Origin: Gymnorhina tibicen
Lineage: Eukaryota > Chordata > Aves > Passeriformes > Artamidae
NCBI GenBank assembly: GCA_013399875.1
Contig: VXAZ01005692.1
Span: forward strand, 210,191-274,190
DNA: 64,000 bases
Direction of reading: 5' to 3'
Positions 47,001 to 59,600 of the stretch are shown one piece after another (positions within the stretch are counted from its first letter, which is position 1; every line of letters begins with the position of its first letter). The translations under genes were made by a program, and so were the position numbers. Under the pieces are notes generated by a model. The model saw nothing but the letters and a program-made list of their open reading frames with translations. It had not been told where the DNA came from and searched no databases.

Positions 47001-48987
47001 CAGACACAGGGGCCCTTGGGTCTTTTTGGGTATGTCCGTTCATGCCACACATCCTGGAAAGGGAAGCTGAGACAATGGCAAACACCTTATGAGCATCAGA
47101 TGGAAAAGAGGATTTTATCTTTGTCACTCAGCCTCAGGGACACATGCAAATGGAGGCAAAAGGGATTGGGATTGGAAGCAAGTAAAAAGAGCTGTTTCAC
47201 ACTGGTTGTTTCTGTGAGGAGGCCAGGAGTCAGACACCTTCAGGCAATGTGGTGCACGGGCCCTTGTCCCTGCCCAGTTCTCAGCTCCACTGTGGGAGAC
47301 CCTGTGATGCTATCAAGACTTCTGCCCACTTGTTCCAAGACACTTGACCTTCCTCCTTCTCTGTCTCCTACTGTGTTGCTTTCTCACTGTAGACTCCAGT
47401 TCCTGGAGCACAAAAACAGGGGAGTTGCCAGTGCTCAGGTGGGAGATGTCACACTGGGGCTTGTGTTTTACCCAAACTGTCAGAACATCACTTGAGGACT
47501 GACACTGGTGGTCATATCTGAACTAATCCAGATAAACTCCTTGCTTTTTCTCTCCAACTGACTGTGGCAACTCAGCATGTCCAGGTGGTATCTGGAAGGA
47601 CAATGCCTGCCCTTCCAGAGGGATGTTAAAGTCATCCCTAATTTGGCTTATTATCTGCTGAGTCCCTGGGTGTTGTTTCAACAGCTCATGAGAAACAAAT
47701 TACTTCAGAGCAACGTACATTGCACACAGTTGCATGGAATTCTTTCCCACCCCTTTTTCCTTTATAGGAATCACAAAAATGCTGGATTTTTTTATAACTA
47801 GATGAACACTGTGACAGCAGCAATTGTCTGCCATAAATAAATGCCAAGACAAATTAGATTAGACACAGGTACGGTGATGAAGTCTTCAAAATCCACTCTT
47901 CCACAGGATGTCCTCTTGCAATGTCATTGCTTTCAGACATGACCCTCTGCTGACACAGCACAGATGCTGTCCCAGGGCTACAGAGTTCCTCTCCCTGCAC
48001 CAAAAAATGAAGTTGTCAGACAGGAAATTGCTGGGATTCACATAAAACTGTGTTAGTAACAGTTTCATGGGCGCTTAGTGGATGCTGGATTTGCACGTAT
48101 CCCCCTCCTCACCATTCATAAATATATGCACAAGCATCATTTTATTCACACAGATTTTGGCAAAAGGCCCATTGAATTCAGCAGAGAGAAGTCCATTGAC
48201 TTTGGTAGACTTAGCACATTGTGGGTGAGAACAGATGGAGGCTCCATTCACCAGTTGCCACTCGTTAGTTAAAGCTTATTATTGCTAAAGTGTTTCGTTA
48301 ATGCATTTACAAATGGAACATGATCCAAGTGATGCAACCACTGCTGAGTGCTGGAGAGCAGCAGATGTGCTCTCCCAACATGGATGGAGTGAACAAAGGA
48401 CACCCCTGCATGCACAGGGCTTACAAACTGGAGTTTACCGGCCCGCTCTTCTCTCGGCCTTCAGAAGGCAGCAGGTCTGCAGCCAGGGCCACTTGCTCAC
48501 AAGGAAAAGGCACTTTCCAGCTGTCCCAGTGTGAGACACCACAGACCTGGCACAGGACAAGGGGAAAGAAGGCACATGTGAGCACAGGCCCTCTCTGCTG
48601 CCTGGAGGAGGGTCCCATGGGTTTGGGCAGGAGCTACATTGAGCCTTTCCACAAGCTACAGCTACACAGAGTGGAAACTCTCCTTGCTTTATGAGGGAAC
48701 AAGTAATCACATCTCCTGAGCACAGTCCGGGGAAGGGATGTCTTCTAGAGAAAAAAATCTCCCTACACATGGCTCCTACAGCTTTGGCCAAGATCTTTCC
48801 TCCCACACTATTGTGTTTCTCAAAGCTGGATCGTGTTTCCATGGAGCTCTACAACTCCATGTAACAAAGAAAGTAAGGTGGGGAATGCCCAGTGGCTCGT
48901 GGGCAGGCAGTGCTCAGGAATCAGCTTTTGGAAAAGGCAGGAGAATTTACATTGCCCATGGAGCCATAGGGTTATAACAGCCTTAAA
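44041..48987. other. Unique non-coding stretch
   Basis: No gene recognised. Immediately after the CR1 tail a stop-free frame (about 44132-44323) reads QVEELCARLWPAKLL and later VLRELRDRW, which is heptad-like, but it is short and unassigned. An A/C-rich simple tract lies at 45331-45364. The stretch 46929-47495 plus is a 188-codon frame with no domain I recognise. From about 47600 to 48300 the sequence is AT-richer. Confidence 0.4.
45331..45364. repeat. A/C-rich simple sequence
   Basis: A run of AAAAAAC, AACCAAC and AAACCAAACC-type words, low complexity and without a fixed repeat unit. Confidence 0.7.
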
Positions 48988-49193
48988 ACCATATAATCCC
49001 AAGATGGCTTGGGTTGGAAGGGACCTTAAAATTCATCTTGTTCCACCCCCTGCCATGGGCAGGGACACCTCCCACTGTTCCAGGCTGCTCCAAGCCCCAT
49101 CCAACCTGGCCTTGGACACTGCCAGGGATCCAGGGGTAGCCACAGCTGCTCTGGGCACCCTGTGCCAGGGCCTGCCCACCCTCACAGGGAAAT
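48988..49193 (-). mobile_element. CR1 LINE fragment
   Basis: The inverted-tail remnant ACCATATAATCCCAAG is followed by GGCTTGGGTTGGAAGGGACC, CTGCCATGGGCAGGGACACC, CCATCCAACCTGGCCTTGG and AGGGATCCAGGGGTAGCCAC. It ends at CCCACCCTCACAGGGAAATG. It is a minus-strand CR1 nearly identical in layout and variants to the plus-strand copy at 43845-44040, so the two form an inverted pair. Confidence 0.93.
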
Positions 49194-52100
49194 GTGCCAG
49201 TAGTCCAGGAAGTTCTAGCATTAATAAATCAGGGAAGCCCATGGCTGTCCCAAACAAGCTAGAAAGAGAAGCTAAAAATCCATATTGATTTTATGGGGTC
49301 AGATTAAAAATAAAAAAGACTTTTTGGGCTAATCTAGAGGAAGCGCTAACAGCTCTGACATGGGAGTAGTTGGATGAAGAGGAATGGCTTAGTCCAAAAT
49401 GAGAATCCAACTAGCAAAAATGGATCACAAGGAATATTTTCCTCACTGCAAGCCAGAGGCTTGAGCCCACAGGATAGCTTCTCCTGAAAGTGGTGTGAGA
49501 AACACACCTGGCACATTCAACACAAAAAACATTCCCTGCTGCAGGTCAGCACCTGAGCTGGTGTGAACAAATCAGCCTCTGAGACAGATCCAAATAATCA
49601 GCATTGAACTATGAAATACCCCAAAAACCAGCACTGTGCACACATGTGGCAAGATGTAATTAACTTCAGCTCCCAAATACCTGATAACAATGGTGTCAGT
49701 GCGGCCTCCTCACAGAGTGGCACGTTCTGGTTGTTAATTATTGGTGTGCCATCGATGGAGAACCTGGAGCCTGGCTACTGGGTAGTCCAACATCTCTTGG
49801 GGCTGCTTCATGCTTTAACTAGACAGCATCAAAAGTGAGCACCAGACAAGTTACCATCTGTGGCGCATCACCTTCAGCTGAAAACTGAACTTAGGTTTCC
49901 TGATTTTGTCTTCTTTTCTGTGTTCACAAATGTGGTAGTGGGACCGTGTCAGAGTTTTAGGGCTCTCACTGCAGCAAAAATGCACATTTTTGGCCCCAGG
50001 AAACAGAAATCCTCCCTAGAAACACAGAAATAATGTAGCTGCATCCTCAGTGGGCTTTCATTTCTTGTGCTGGTCTTTGTGGCTTGGGGTTTCCGAGCTG
50101 GGAAGCTGCTCAAGATGTCAGGTGTTTCCCTGCCATCAAGCAGTCACAGAGCTGGGTGCAGTGCTCTGCTTTCCTTCCATGAAAGGACCTTCAGAGACAG
50201 GTCTTGTTGACCGTCCCACCCAGGCTCTACATCATTGCAAGCCATATGAAGGAGCTGGGGGATCCTGTGCAAAAAGGGTGTTACATTCCTTCAGTGGAGG
50301 TCTCTGCATCCCTGGGGACTCACTCACTGCCAGGTGCTCACACCACCCTTGTACTGAGAAAGAGCAGCGCCAGAGCTGCCAGAAAAGAGGCTCTGACCAC
50401 TGGACATGGACAAGTCACAGATGGTCTGTTTGTAAACTTCTTCATGAGATCTGTCACTGTGGCCTGGCTGCACTTGTCAGGACCAAGAGGCAGCTCCTCT
50501 GAGGGACTAATTAATGGCTTCTGATTATTGGCACCATGAAAGAATGCTCCAACTGACTCAAAGTCAGCTGCAAGCTGGAAGGACCTTCTGTTTGAGAAGA
50601 GTTGTCACTCAGCTTCATCGTTTGGCTTCCAGTTACTTGTGTACTGGTGCAGCCTCACCTGAGCCAAACACTGACCAGGAACTGGCCTTTGTCATATTGC
50701 AGTATGTCCAAAAGCACATTTGCGTGGGTGTGAGCTCACATGATTTACCTGCCATCAGAATCAGACAAAACCCTCTTTTTCATGCTTATCAGAGCAGCAG
50801 TATCCACTGGGAATTTCCCCTTGCTTGGAAAAAATGGCATTTTGTTTTGTTTGAAATAAAACTGTCTAAAAATATTGTTTCTGCACTTGGAAACAAAAAA
50901 TCTGTGCCACAAGGCACCTCTGGTTGCCTGAACCCTCTGGCTAAATAAAATGGAGGAAGGTTTTAAAAACCATTGGAGTCTGTCTGGGACAATGTAGAGC
51001 TGACTCATAAAGCTCTCATAAAGAGCTGACTCCCCAGACAGCTCCTCATGAGGCATGGATGAGCCAGCGAGAGCTTGTTCCAGTGGTCAAGCACTGGGAC
51101 AGGGGCCCAGAGGGACCACAGAGGATCTGTCCTTTAAGGTTTGCCAAACTTGCCTTGACAAACACTGAGCAACCGGTGCCAGCAGGGCCGTGAGATCTGT
51201 CTGATCTGTGCTGTGATTTTATACTCTGTATTCCAGTGGTGCTGGAGCATATCAGAACTGAAACCCTTGCATGGAATCATGCCAGAGTCATGTAACATGA
51301 ACAAAACCTGCTGTTTCTACACTTCTTAAAATGGTTCGGGGAAGAAAGTGAACATATATGAGTTACAGAGGAACTGAACTTTCCAATCCCCACCTTCTCT
51401 TTCTGCTTCAGGGCTTTTTGTCAAGACTACAGGAGTAGCATCTCTTGGGGCAGAAAATGGCTTGAAGAGCTTGTCTTGGGTTTTTTTTTTCCATCTCACA
51501 CATATCCTTGAAAGGCTGGACTTGGTGTTGTGTGGCTTCAGCCATGGTTGGTGAGCACCCTTCCATGGAGCTGACGTGTGTGAACGCCTTTCGTACAATA
51601 ATTGAAACGTGGATGTCTCAGGCAGACTGTAACTAAGTTCATCTTACAACAAAACTTTTGTGTCTCAGGCAGGTTACCTTCACCTCAAGTCTCTTCAGCA
51701 GTGAGCTACATTTACATCTCTTCTTTAACCATTTGTCTTGACCATGGGCCTGCTGCCTTCCCCCCATGCTAACCCATGCATCCTGCAGCCCACAGATGCA
51801 TCTACACGTCATGCTTCCCCATATGAGACACCCTGGTGGGTTGTGGAAGTCTCTGTCTTGCTTTTTTAACATCTGTGGGCATGCCCAAAAGCGTTACTGA
51901 GAAAGCCATTATTTTCTACCCAGGATTAACTCATATGCTCAAAAAAAGCCACTCCTTTGGTCTCTAAGGCCATGTCTGGCCCAGACAGGACCCTCCTCGT
52001 CACCTGTCCCTATGCTCTTCTGTACCCAATGGAGGTACTTAAAACATATGGTTTCTTTCCAATCAGCTCCTGAAATAAAGGCAGAGGGAAAAGTGTTTCT

Positions 52101-53439
52101 TCTATATTTCAATCCTGATTCTTCAAAAACAAAGCACACAAAAATTCTTGACCCCAGTCCCACCAGTGAAACCAGTTCAGGCAGGAGAGGGCCACAAGGT
52201 GCTTTTCTCCCAGAAGGCATCATTGTGCCAAGCTCAAATCCAAGTAGTTCTCAAGCTGTCAGATTTGGGTGGTTGGACTCACTAAATAAAACTTGAAACT
52301 TTCTGCTACAAACAGTTACCGTAAAAAAAAAAAGTAAAATCAAACTCCTGCATTTTCGGGAGAAAATGTTGCAAGCCAAAGACGGCAGCTAATGCCTGTG
52401 CAGAACTGGCCTTTCTCACCCATCTGCCCTCGTGCTCCAGCACAGGGGGCAACGTGGGCAGGGATGATCCCTTGGCATAGTGGCTATCGACTGGCACAGC
52501 TCCCAGGCTGGGCAGGAGGGTCACTTCTCCATCCCCGCTCCTGCTGCTCCTCTCCACAAAGGTACCCATCTGTGAACCCAAACCAGACCCAGGGAGCACC
52601 ACTGAGCCAGGAGCGAGGCTTTGCAGCCGTAACCGGCTGTGGAAGAGCAGCCTGGCTCTGTAGCTGGTATCAGTTAGTGTCTGCAGAGCCTAAAAATAGA
52701 GACCCTCTGCTCTCACAATGACTCAGAGATGCAGAAGGGAAACCCGCAAGCTCAGTGCTTGGCTGTCCCCTGAGCTGATTGAAAGTTTGCATCTAAAACT
52801 TTGTTTTGACACAAAACGGCTTTTTGAAAAACAAACTAACAAAAAAAAAAAAAGAAAGAAAAGAAAAACCAAACCTCCTCTCTCACCACCAGAGCTGCTG
52901 GGAAGTCTTCTCATTTGGTCTGAGTTTGGAAGAGGTCTTGGCCAGTAAAGCATGACATTTTGTAGTTTTTAAATGCTAGCTGGCAAACCCCCTGCAAGTA
53001 TTTACTTGCTAAGCTCTTTCTTGGAGACCTGTGAGACCAGATGAAATGGTGAAAGGCATGCCAGTCCTCTGGAACTTTCATGGGGATACAGTTCCCTTTC
53101 CAGACAGCTCTGATTCCAGCTCAGGAAGAACATGTCCACCAGCTGTCTTGCTGAATCCCATGAGGAGGGGATTCTTCAGTCATTTAACTCCCTCTGTTCA
53201 TCCCCTGCATCAGGGGCTCCAGCCAGTGCCACCTAGGTTTTGGCCATCCCCTGGGAGATTGTAGCCTGGAGGGGAAGCAGAAGAGAACTGGGGTCCCCTG
53301 GGGACATCCATTACTGCTTCAGCCCTATCCTGCCCATGAGAAGAACAGCTCCTTCTTCCCCTGTGTCTTTATCTGCCCCATGGTCACAGGTCATTTTGGG
53401 ACTGCTTGAGCAGGTGCCTGTAATTCTGGAGATGTAATC
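49194..53439. other. Unique non-coding stretch with short A-runs
   Basis: No gene or transposon recognised. Simple A-rich runs lie at 52323-52333 and 52839-52875, with no retroposon body next to them. The frame 50514-50948 plus (144 codons) and frames at 50050-50524 have no recognisable domains. Confidence 0.45.
52839..52875. repeat. A-rich simple sequence
   Basis: Thirteen consecutive A (52841-52853) followed by GAAAGAAAAGAAAAACC. It is a low-complexity purine tract. No upstream LINE or processed-gene body was recognised. Confidence 0.85.
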
Positions 53440-53552
53440 CACAGAGATTTTCAAAATATCTGGACAAGGCCAGGAGCATCCTGCCCCATCTTTGACATGG
53501 GGGGCTGGATTAGTGACCTCCAGGGATCCTTCCAGTCTCAATGTTTCCATAG
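53440..53552 (+). mobile_element. CR1 LINE, diverged 3' fragment
   Basis: GAGATTTTCAAAATATCTGG, then ACAAGGCCAGGAGCATCCTG, corresponds to the end of CR1 ORF2. GGGGGGCTGGATTAGTGACC, TCCAGGGATCCTTCCAG and TCTCAATGTTTCCATAG are degenerate 3' blocks with a mutated tail. It is a plus-strand, old, 5'-truncated copy. Confidence 0.75.
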
Positions 53553-55880
53553 TGTCACCCCTCTCAGGCTCTCATGCCTGGTGGAGTTGAGCAGGCACAG
53601 CCTGAACTCCTGAGAGCAGAGGAGCAGAGCAGGCCAGGGCAGCCAGGCACCAGCACAGCCTGTCTCTAAGCCTCCTCTGCGTCCACTTGAGCCACAGTTG
53701 GACTCATTTGGTCCTTCCCAATTTGGAGGTGGGAGGAGGAGAGGCAGCACCAAAACACTCCACACTAGAGTCAGGCACCAGGACAAAAACCCCTCGCTCA
53801 CAAGGTGAGCCCTGTGTCTGTTCTGGCAGCTCCACCTCTGCTGAGGACCTGGCCACCAGCTGGGCTCTTCATCTCCTTCCGCAGTCCTGGAAGGCTGGGT
53901 GGGCTCTGTGGTGGAGCTGTGTTGGACTGTGGATCCATCCCCATGGCACATATGGGGCTGCAGAGGTACAACCCAGCTCCCTGCCATGGCCAGAGAACGG
54001 GAGGAGAGACCTGAACAAACAGAACTGCTGTGAAGTTCATTCTGCAGGAGACATCAAGCATTCACTGGGCAAGAGCAAGTCAGGGGTGTCCATCCTGCAC
54101 TTCGCACACCATGGAAGCATCCTTGCTGCCTTCGCTCCGCTCTGTTGTACCTTTAGTCTGAGCTCCAGCACAGACAGCCCAGCCCCAAGCAGGAGGCCAC
54201 AAGCTCACACACCTGAGAGGTCTCAAAATGCTCCATTAAATCCCTGCACTGCCAAGGACCTCAGGGAAGAACTGAGCGGGACCACAGCAGGAGCCCAGCT
54301 CAACCCCTGTCTCATCCCTGTGAGGGGCAGCCCGGATGTGGCACTAGAGCCAGTCTGGGCACCCCTGGGCAGCCCTGGTCCCCCCAAAAGGGGCTGCCCC
54401 AGCAGGAGACACAGGTGGACCCACAACTGGAACATCTCCCCAGCTCCCTTGGGAACACCAGCACATCTCCCTGCCTTGGATGCCTGCGACACAGGGCAAG
54501 GGGAGACAGTGAAAATGAAATCAACTGATAGTGATGAGCCGCCAGTAATTCCCACAGACAGCTGGGAGAAGGACCTCAGGAAGCCTCCCCCCTTCCCTGT
54601 CAGGATTAGCCCTACCTAAACTAATAGACCATCTGCCTGCTGGCCTGGCCTGTGACCCCAGCAGGGCAGAGCCAGCCGGCAGCCAGGGATGAGAGGGAAC
54701 CAGTTCCTCCAGCTCAATCCAGAGCTCCCATGCTCGGCACTAGGAGCTTAGATCTCTCCACTATTTGCTCCTGCTGGGCCATTCCATTTCCAGAAACCCA
54801 CCCCCACTTTACCCACCCCTGGCTCTTGTCCCAGGAAAGGTGATGGAGGCAGCATGTTGCCCCTGGTCACCACACGCAGTTACAAGTGTCCCTATGTGGC
54901 AGTGGTCACTGCTCCCATGACCTTGGTGTGGGCTTTTCCATGTCCTGCTGAGTACCACCTGGAGCTTCAGCAAGTCTGCCAGGAATGAAATGGCCTGTCC
55001 TGAGCTCACCTGGGAGCTGACACTGCCACAAGCATCTGCCATTGAAGAAACAGCATGTGGTGACCCCAGCTCTGGCTGGGGAGCAGCTGCAGGACCCATG
55101 GCCACCCTTCAGCTCACTTGTGCAGTGCCTCACAACCAGTCTCTGGTCAGGACAGGGTCCAGCCCATGCTACCATTGGTTTGTGACTCTGAGGAAACCCA
55201 AAGTCAATTTCTGCCACAAGAACAACCAAATTATCAGTTAAATCATTGAACCACAAAATTATTTCATAATCACTTCAGATCTAGTCACTTTTATATTCCA
55301 TTTTTCTTACCAGCAAAGTGTTGTGTTTGAGATTAGCCAGGAACATTTTGTTCCAGCTGAAAAAAAATTTCTGCTTTTGTTATGGCCTCTGTACCAAAGT
55401 CAGTTCCTTGGCTCTTGGAGAGTTGGTGCACTTCTAACTGAGACCCCGGGGCTCAGGCTCCTGTAGCACATCAGGCATTTGGGCTGGGTTCTGCCTCCAT
55501 GTGTGGCTGTCTCCTACACGGCAGGTTTGGAGATCTCTCTGGGCCCCTCACACCTCTCTCCTGGAGAGCCACTATGGACCAACTCTCACAAGCAGGAGCA
55601 AGATCCCTGCCCCTACAGGAAGGGCCATAACCCCCAGGATGGCAAGATGTTCTCACTCTCCATGGACCACTAAATATTTCATTATTCTTCACAGAGCAGA
55701 GAAGACAGGCAATTTTCCACCCCCTGGCTCTGCACACCCACAGCAGGACAAAGACACTTCACAGCTCAACAGCTGTGGGAGTCCAGCCCCAAACATCTTA
55801 TTCAGACCAAAAGGTCTTGTCCAGTTTCCTGTGACTATCACTGGCATTTCCACGAATGCCATACTCACTGAGAGAAAAGT
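53553..55880. other. Non-coding stretch containing the longest open frame
   Basis: No repeat is recognised. It contains the 310-codon frame at 53687-54619, described separately. The rest holds overlapping short frames on both strands. Confidence 0.45.
53687..54619 (+). other. 310-codon open frame, probably not a gene
   Basis: This is the longest stop-free frame in the window, starting at an ATG and ending at TAA. The predicted protein has no signal peptide, clear membrane segment, or domain that I recognise. It is rich in Ser, Pro, Thr, Trp, His and Cys, the usual composition of translated GC-rich non-coding DNA. Antisense frames 53538-53987, 53798-54061 and 54223-54555 overlap it. There is no evident promoter or polyadenylation context. 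It may be chance, or an exon-like frame in an lncRNA. I do not call it a coding gene. Confidence 0.15.
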
Positions 55881-56620
55881 CACTTTCTGTTAATAACGAT
55901 ACTTGAGTTGGTGGAAAACACTGGGAATTTCTCCCTCATGAGATGAAATGGTATTTTGTTTTGATCTGAATCAAGATTTCCTTTTAATTTTAGTATGAAA
56001 ATTTTGGAATTGATGGCTCTGTTACTTTCTCAACTGCTTGTCTGTTTTTTCTCTGAGCTGCCAGCCCCCAAGGTATCCTGGTTAAGCTTCAGAAATTTGT
56101 CGATACAGGGCAGGATTTGGATTGTCAGTTGCACTTAAATGCAACATTTTTACAAATAACCAGAATAGATGTGTGAGGATCTGCTCTGAAATAGGGCACT
56201 GGGACAAAGAGAAAAGCACAGTGTGCCCAAAGTGTTTGTGATGAATAACAGTGCAGAAATGTCACTGCTCCTACACACCAGCCCATCATTAAATACTTCC
56301 ACTTTAGTGAAATGGCAAAAAAACAGTTCTAGCTTTCAGCACAGTACAAACTAAACTCTATCCACATCTGCCTTACAGTGTCAGATTCATGCAGGAAGCA
56401 GAAGTGTTCCTGTGAGATTATCATCTCTGTCTAGAACATACTTGTGAAAGGTGAGAACACAATGCCAGCACAGTGCAAGGTTCCTGAGGCATCTCTGTGC
56501 ATTTTAATAGTGACATAATTGTTAAAATGAGATATAATGCTCTTTAGTTCACTTTGAAAAAAAAACTGACTCAAAGGAGTTTCTGGGCACTTGCTCAGAA
56601 ATTTATTCTTCCTGGACCTT
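55881..56620. other. AT-rich, repeat-free block; possible conserved non-coding element
   Basis: Low CpG, many TTTTAATTTTAG, ATTAAATAC and TAATTGTTAAAATG-type words, and no recognised repeat or long frame. It differs from the GC-richer flanks. As with the 3801-4760 island, a regulatory role is only an inference. Confidence 0.28.
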
Positions 56621-59600
56621 AAAATAATCCTTCCAACTCAGTCCTTTCAGACCACAGAAGAGCATTGCTGTGTGATGGCTAATGCCCTTTTGGTAGCACT
56701 CAAGGGGTTTAATTCTGCCACCACTGTTTATCCAAATTCCCACAAAGAAATGGTGATTTCCAGCTCTGAACAGTGCACAGTGTGAAAGCTCGAAGAATTG
56801 AAAAATCTGCTTATTTTTAGGAGGAGCTGATCCAAATTTTGCAGCTGCAGGAAAAGGAATTTAAGAAGAGCAACATCAAAGCAAGAAGTCCTTCTCTCAC
56901 ACTGAGAGATATGGGGGGCTTTTCTGCCTCTCCCACCTTCTCCTCTGGCTGAGGGCAGGACCAGGCCCTCTTGGGGCCAGTGATATCCTTTTTGAAGGGT
57001 TTAAGTCAGGCTCTCACCTTTCTACCATGGCATGAGGAGAACTCTCCTCCCTCTAAACTAGGTAGTTGAGAGGTCACGGTGGGACACACAGAATTTGGGA
57101 TTATGTGGAAATACTCATTTCCAAAGAGTTGCTCCAGAGTTTTGGCGAGGTGGGTGCCCTGTGTCTCAGAGCTCAGATCTCCCTCACTGTGGTGCTTGTG
57201 GCAATACCACAACCATGAGCAACTTTGGTAGGTTTAGCTCCATCTGCAGTGGCCAGGAAGGTGTGCTCAGAATCAGAGAAGCTGCTCTCCCATGTTAATA
57301 ATCAACAGGAGCACCTTGGGGACTGACTCTGTGTTGCATTCCCAGGGGATACTTTCCTGCCTCCAGCAGCACTTCAGGTATCGTCTACCTACCTGGCCTG
57401 CCTGTCAAACCCAAACCAGTTTCAGTCTTTGCAGATCCCCAGCACCAGGCATCGGGAGAGATCTTGGATTCACAGTCACATGTGAGTTTAGATGCAGGAC
57501 AAGAAAAGCCAGGAGTGTCCTCCTGAGCATTCATCACCTCAAACCATCATTTTTCTCCTTCCTAGGCTGCCTCATGGGAGATAGGAGAGCAATGAGTAAT
57601 GCCTATAGAAGATATCCTGGGATTAGTTTAGGAGCCATGGTTTTTATCTACAGCAATCAAGTGGGTTAGGGAGGTATTTTGGTTTTGTAAGCAGCATTCA
57701 TGGACTGTGCTGCCAGTTATGGTGCCCGTGCTTCCCAACAAATGTGGACAAATTAGAAATTGCCTGGGATTGTTGGATTTCTTTGAAAACTTGCAGCAAA
57801 AGTCTTTAAAAAAACTCCTGCATTCTTTATCCAGAAGAAAACATAACTTGAGGTGGTAACATCTGATGCCTGCTGAGTGGTAAATGACCTGACTCCTTCT
57901 TGTGGCTTTTCTCCACATCTGCTGGTGACTCAGTTGTCCCACACGTGGCAGGAAGGATGGCCAGCCCTGATTTCCCTTCTGTGCTTGGCTGCTCTGCTAA
58001 GCCCACTGAGCTAGAAAAGGATTCACTTGGGAAGCTTCTGAGTGCTGCTCATCCAGCACCACGCAGTTGTACTGGTCCCTCTGCTCTGCTCTTTCCATCT
58101 CAGTGCCACAACCCAAGAGGAAATGGGGTTGCATCAGCCCAAGAGGAGCTGAGATGATGCAGCTTGTGGCCACAGCAGCCTGGCTGAGCTGGGCAAGCAA
58201 CGGCGGCATTTGGCCACATCCAATGGTCACAGTCTGGCACAGAGTCTCATTGGCTCTGCCATTTCCAAGACCTTCACTTCCATCCATAGGCAACTCCTAT
58301 ATTTAGTAATTATGTTGGTGGCAAAGGCCCAGCCTCCAGGATGTTGATTCAGACACCCAGACACTCAGCCACTTCCTGTTTGGATGCACTAAAATTATTT
58401 GCATCATTTAAAAAGTGATGTTGGTTAAGGGAAACAAAGCGTTCTTGTCAGAGGAGGCTGAGCTGGGTTAAGTGCCCATGCACAATGGAAAAAAAAAGCA
58501 GAACAAAACGCCTCCATCTCCCAATAGCAGCACACTCAGACAGTGTGTCCTGGGAGCCACATTCACCCCTCCTCTGGCCCATTGGCACTGCTGTTGCCAC
58601 AACAGTGCAGTAAAGCACTGGGATCCCCTGCCAGCCTCCTCCCAGGGTGACCCAATATCATCTGTACCTAAACCTCAGGAGCAGAGACACATCCAGGAGA
58701 TGTGGTCTGCTGGCTGGAACAGGCAATAGAAAGCACCTGCTTTCTCTGCCACCCAAGCACTTACACCTACAGACAAGCTTTTCCACTGTCACACAGTCTT
58801 TGCAACCCTGGGCATAAATGTGGCACCCAAGATCTTCACAGACTTCTGGTGACTCGAGGTCCAGGGCATGGATCTCCACCCTGAGGCTTTGTGGGTGGTG
58901 GCCGTGTCTGTACTCTGGACTCAGCTCTGTGGCCTCTGTGCTTCATGTCTTGCCAGGGCAACTGCTGAGTGAAAGGACTCACTTTGGGCTGACTGTGTCT
59001 GGGTGAGGGGTGATGGGGGGACCCCTGCCCAGCTCTGCCAGGGCCTGTGTTTGCCCTTCCACAGAGCCACAGAGCCTGGCTGTGCCCCAGGGCCACCTGC
59101 TGCAGTCTCACCCAGAACTCAGCCAGGACACCTTCCAGGAGCTGCAGGTACTTGGAGACATCCTCTGCCCTCTCAGCCTCTCATCGCAGCCTGTGCCTGC
59201 AGCCACTACCTCTGTGGCTTCTCCACTTCCAGAAGAGAGGCAAAAAACAATTTGCAAAGTATTTTCAGGGAACCCTTGCAAGTGATTCCTTCTCCACTGC
59301 CTGCAGGACCTGCATGTCTGATAACACCCAACTACCCCAGGCTCAACTCCTCACAAGCTCCCAGACACACAACACCCCCAGACATTTACATGAAGGGAGT
59401 TGTCCTGGATGCTTCACATCCCATCTCCAAAATATGATCAATTTAGCCTTTCTCCTGTTTTTTTAAAGCCTTACTAAGCTATTCCCAATGTCTGGGAAGG
59501 CTGATGACTCAATAGGTTTTTCCACCAGAAAAACAGAGTCTGGACAAGCAATCTCTTGGCAAGGGTTGTTTATGACTTAGCTGCAGATGAATTTACCTAT

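Noticed and set aside
50514..50948. 144-codon open frame considered as an exon
   Set aside because: No known domain, ordinary AT/GC mix, and overlapping frames in other registers. No splice-site pair flanks a convincing peptide.
52839..52875. A-rich tract as a possible retropseudogene tail
   Set aside because: The preceding sequence shows no recognisable coding remnant or target duplication, so it is treated as simple sequence.
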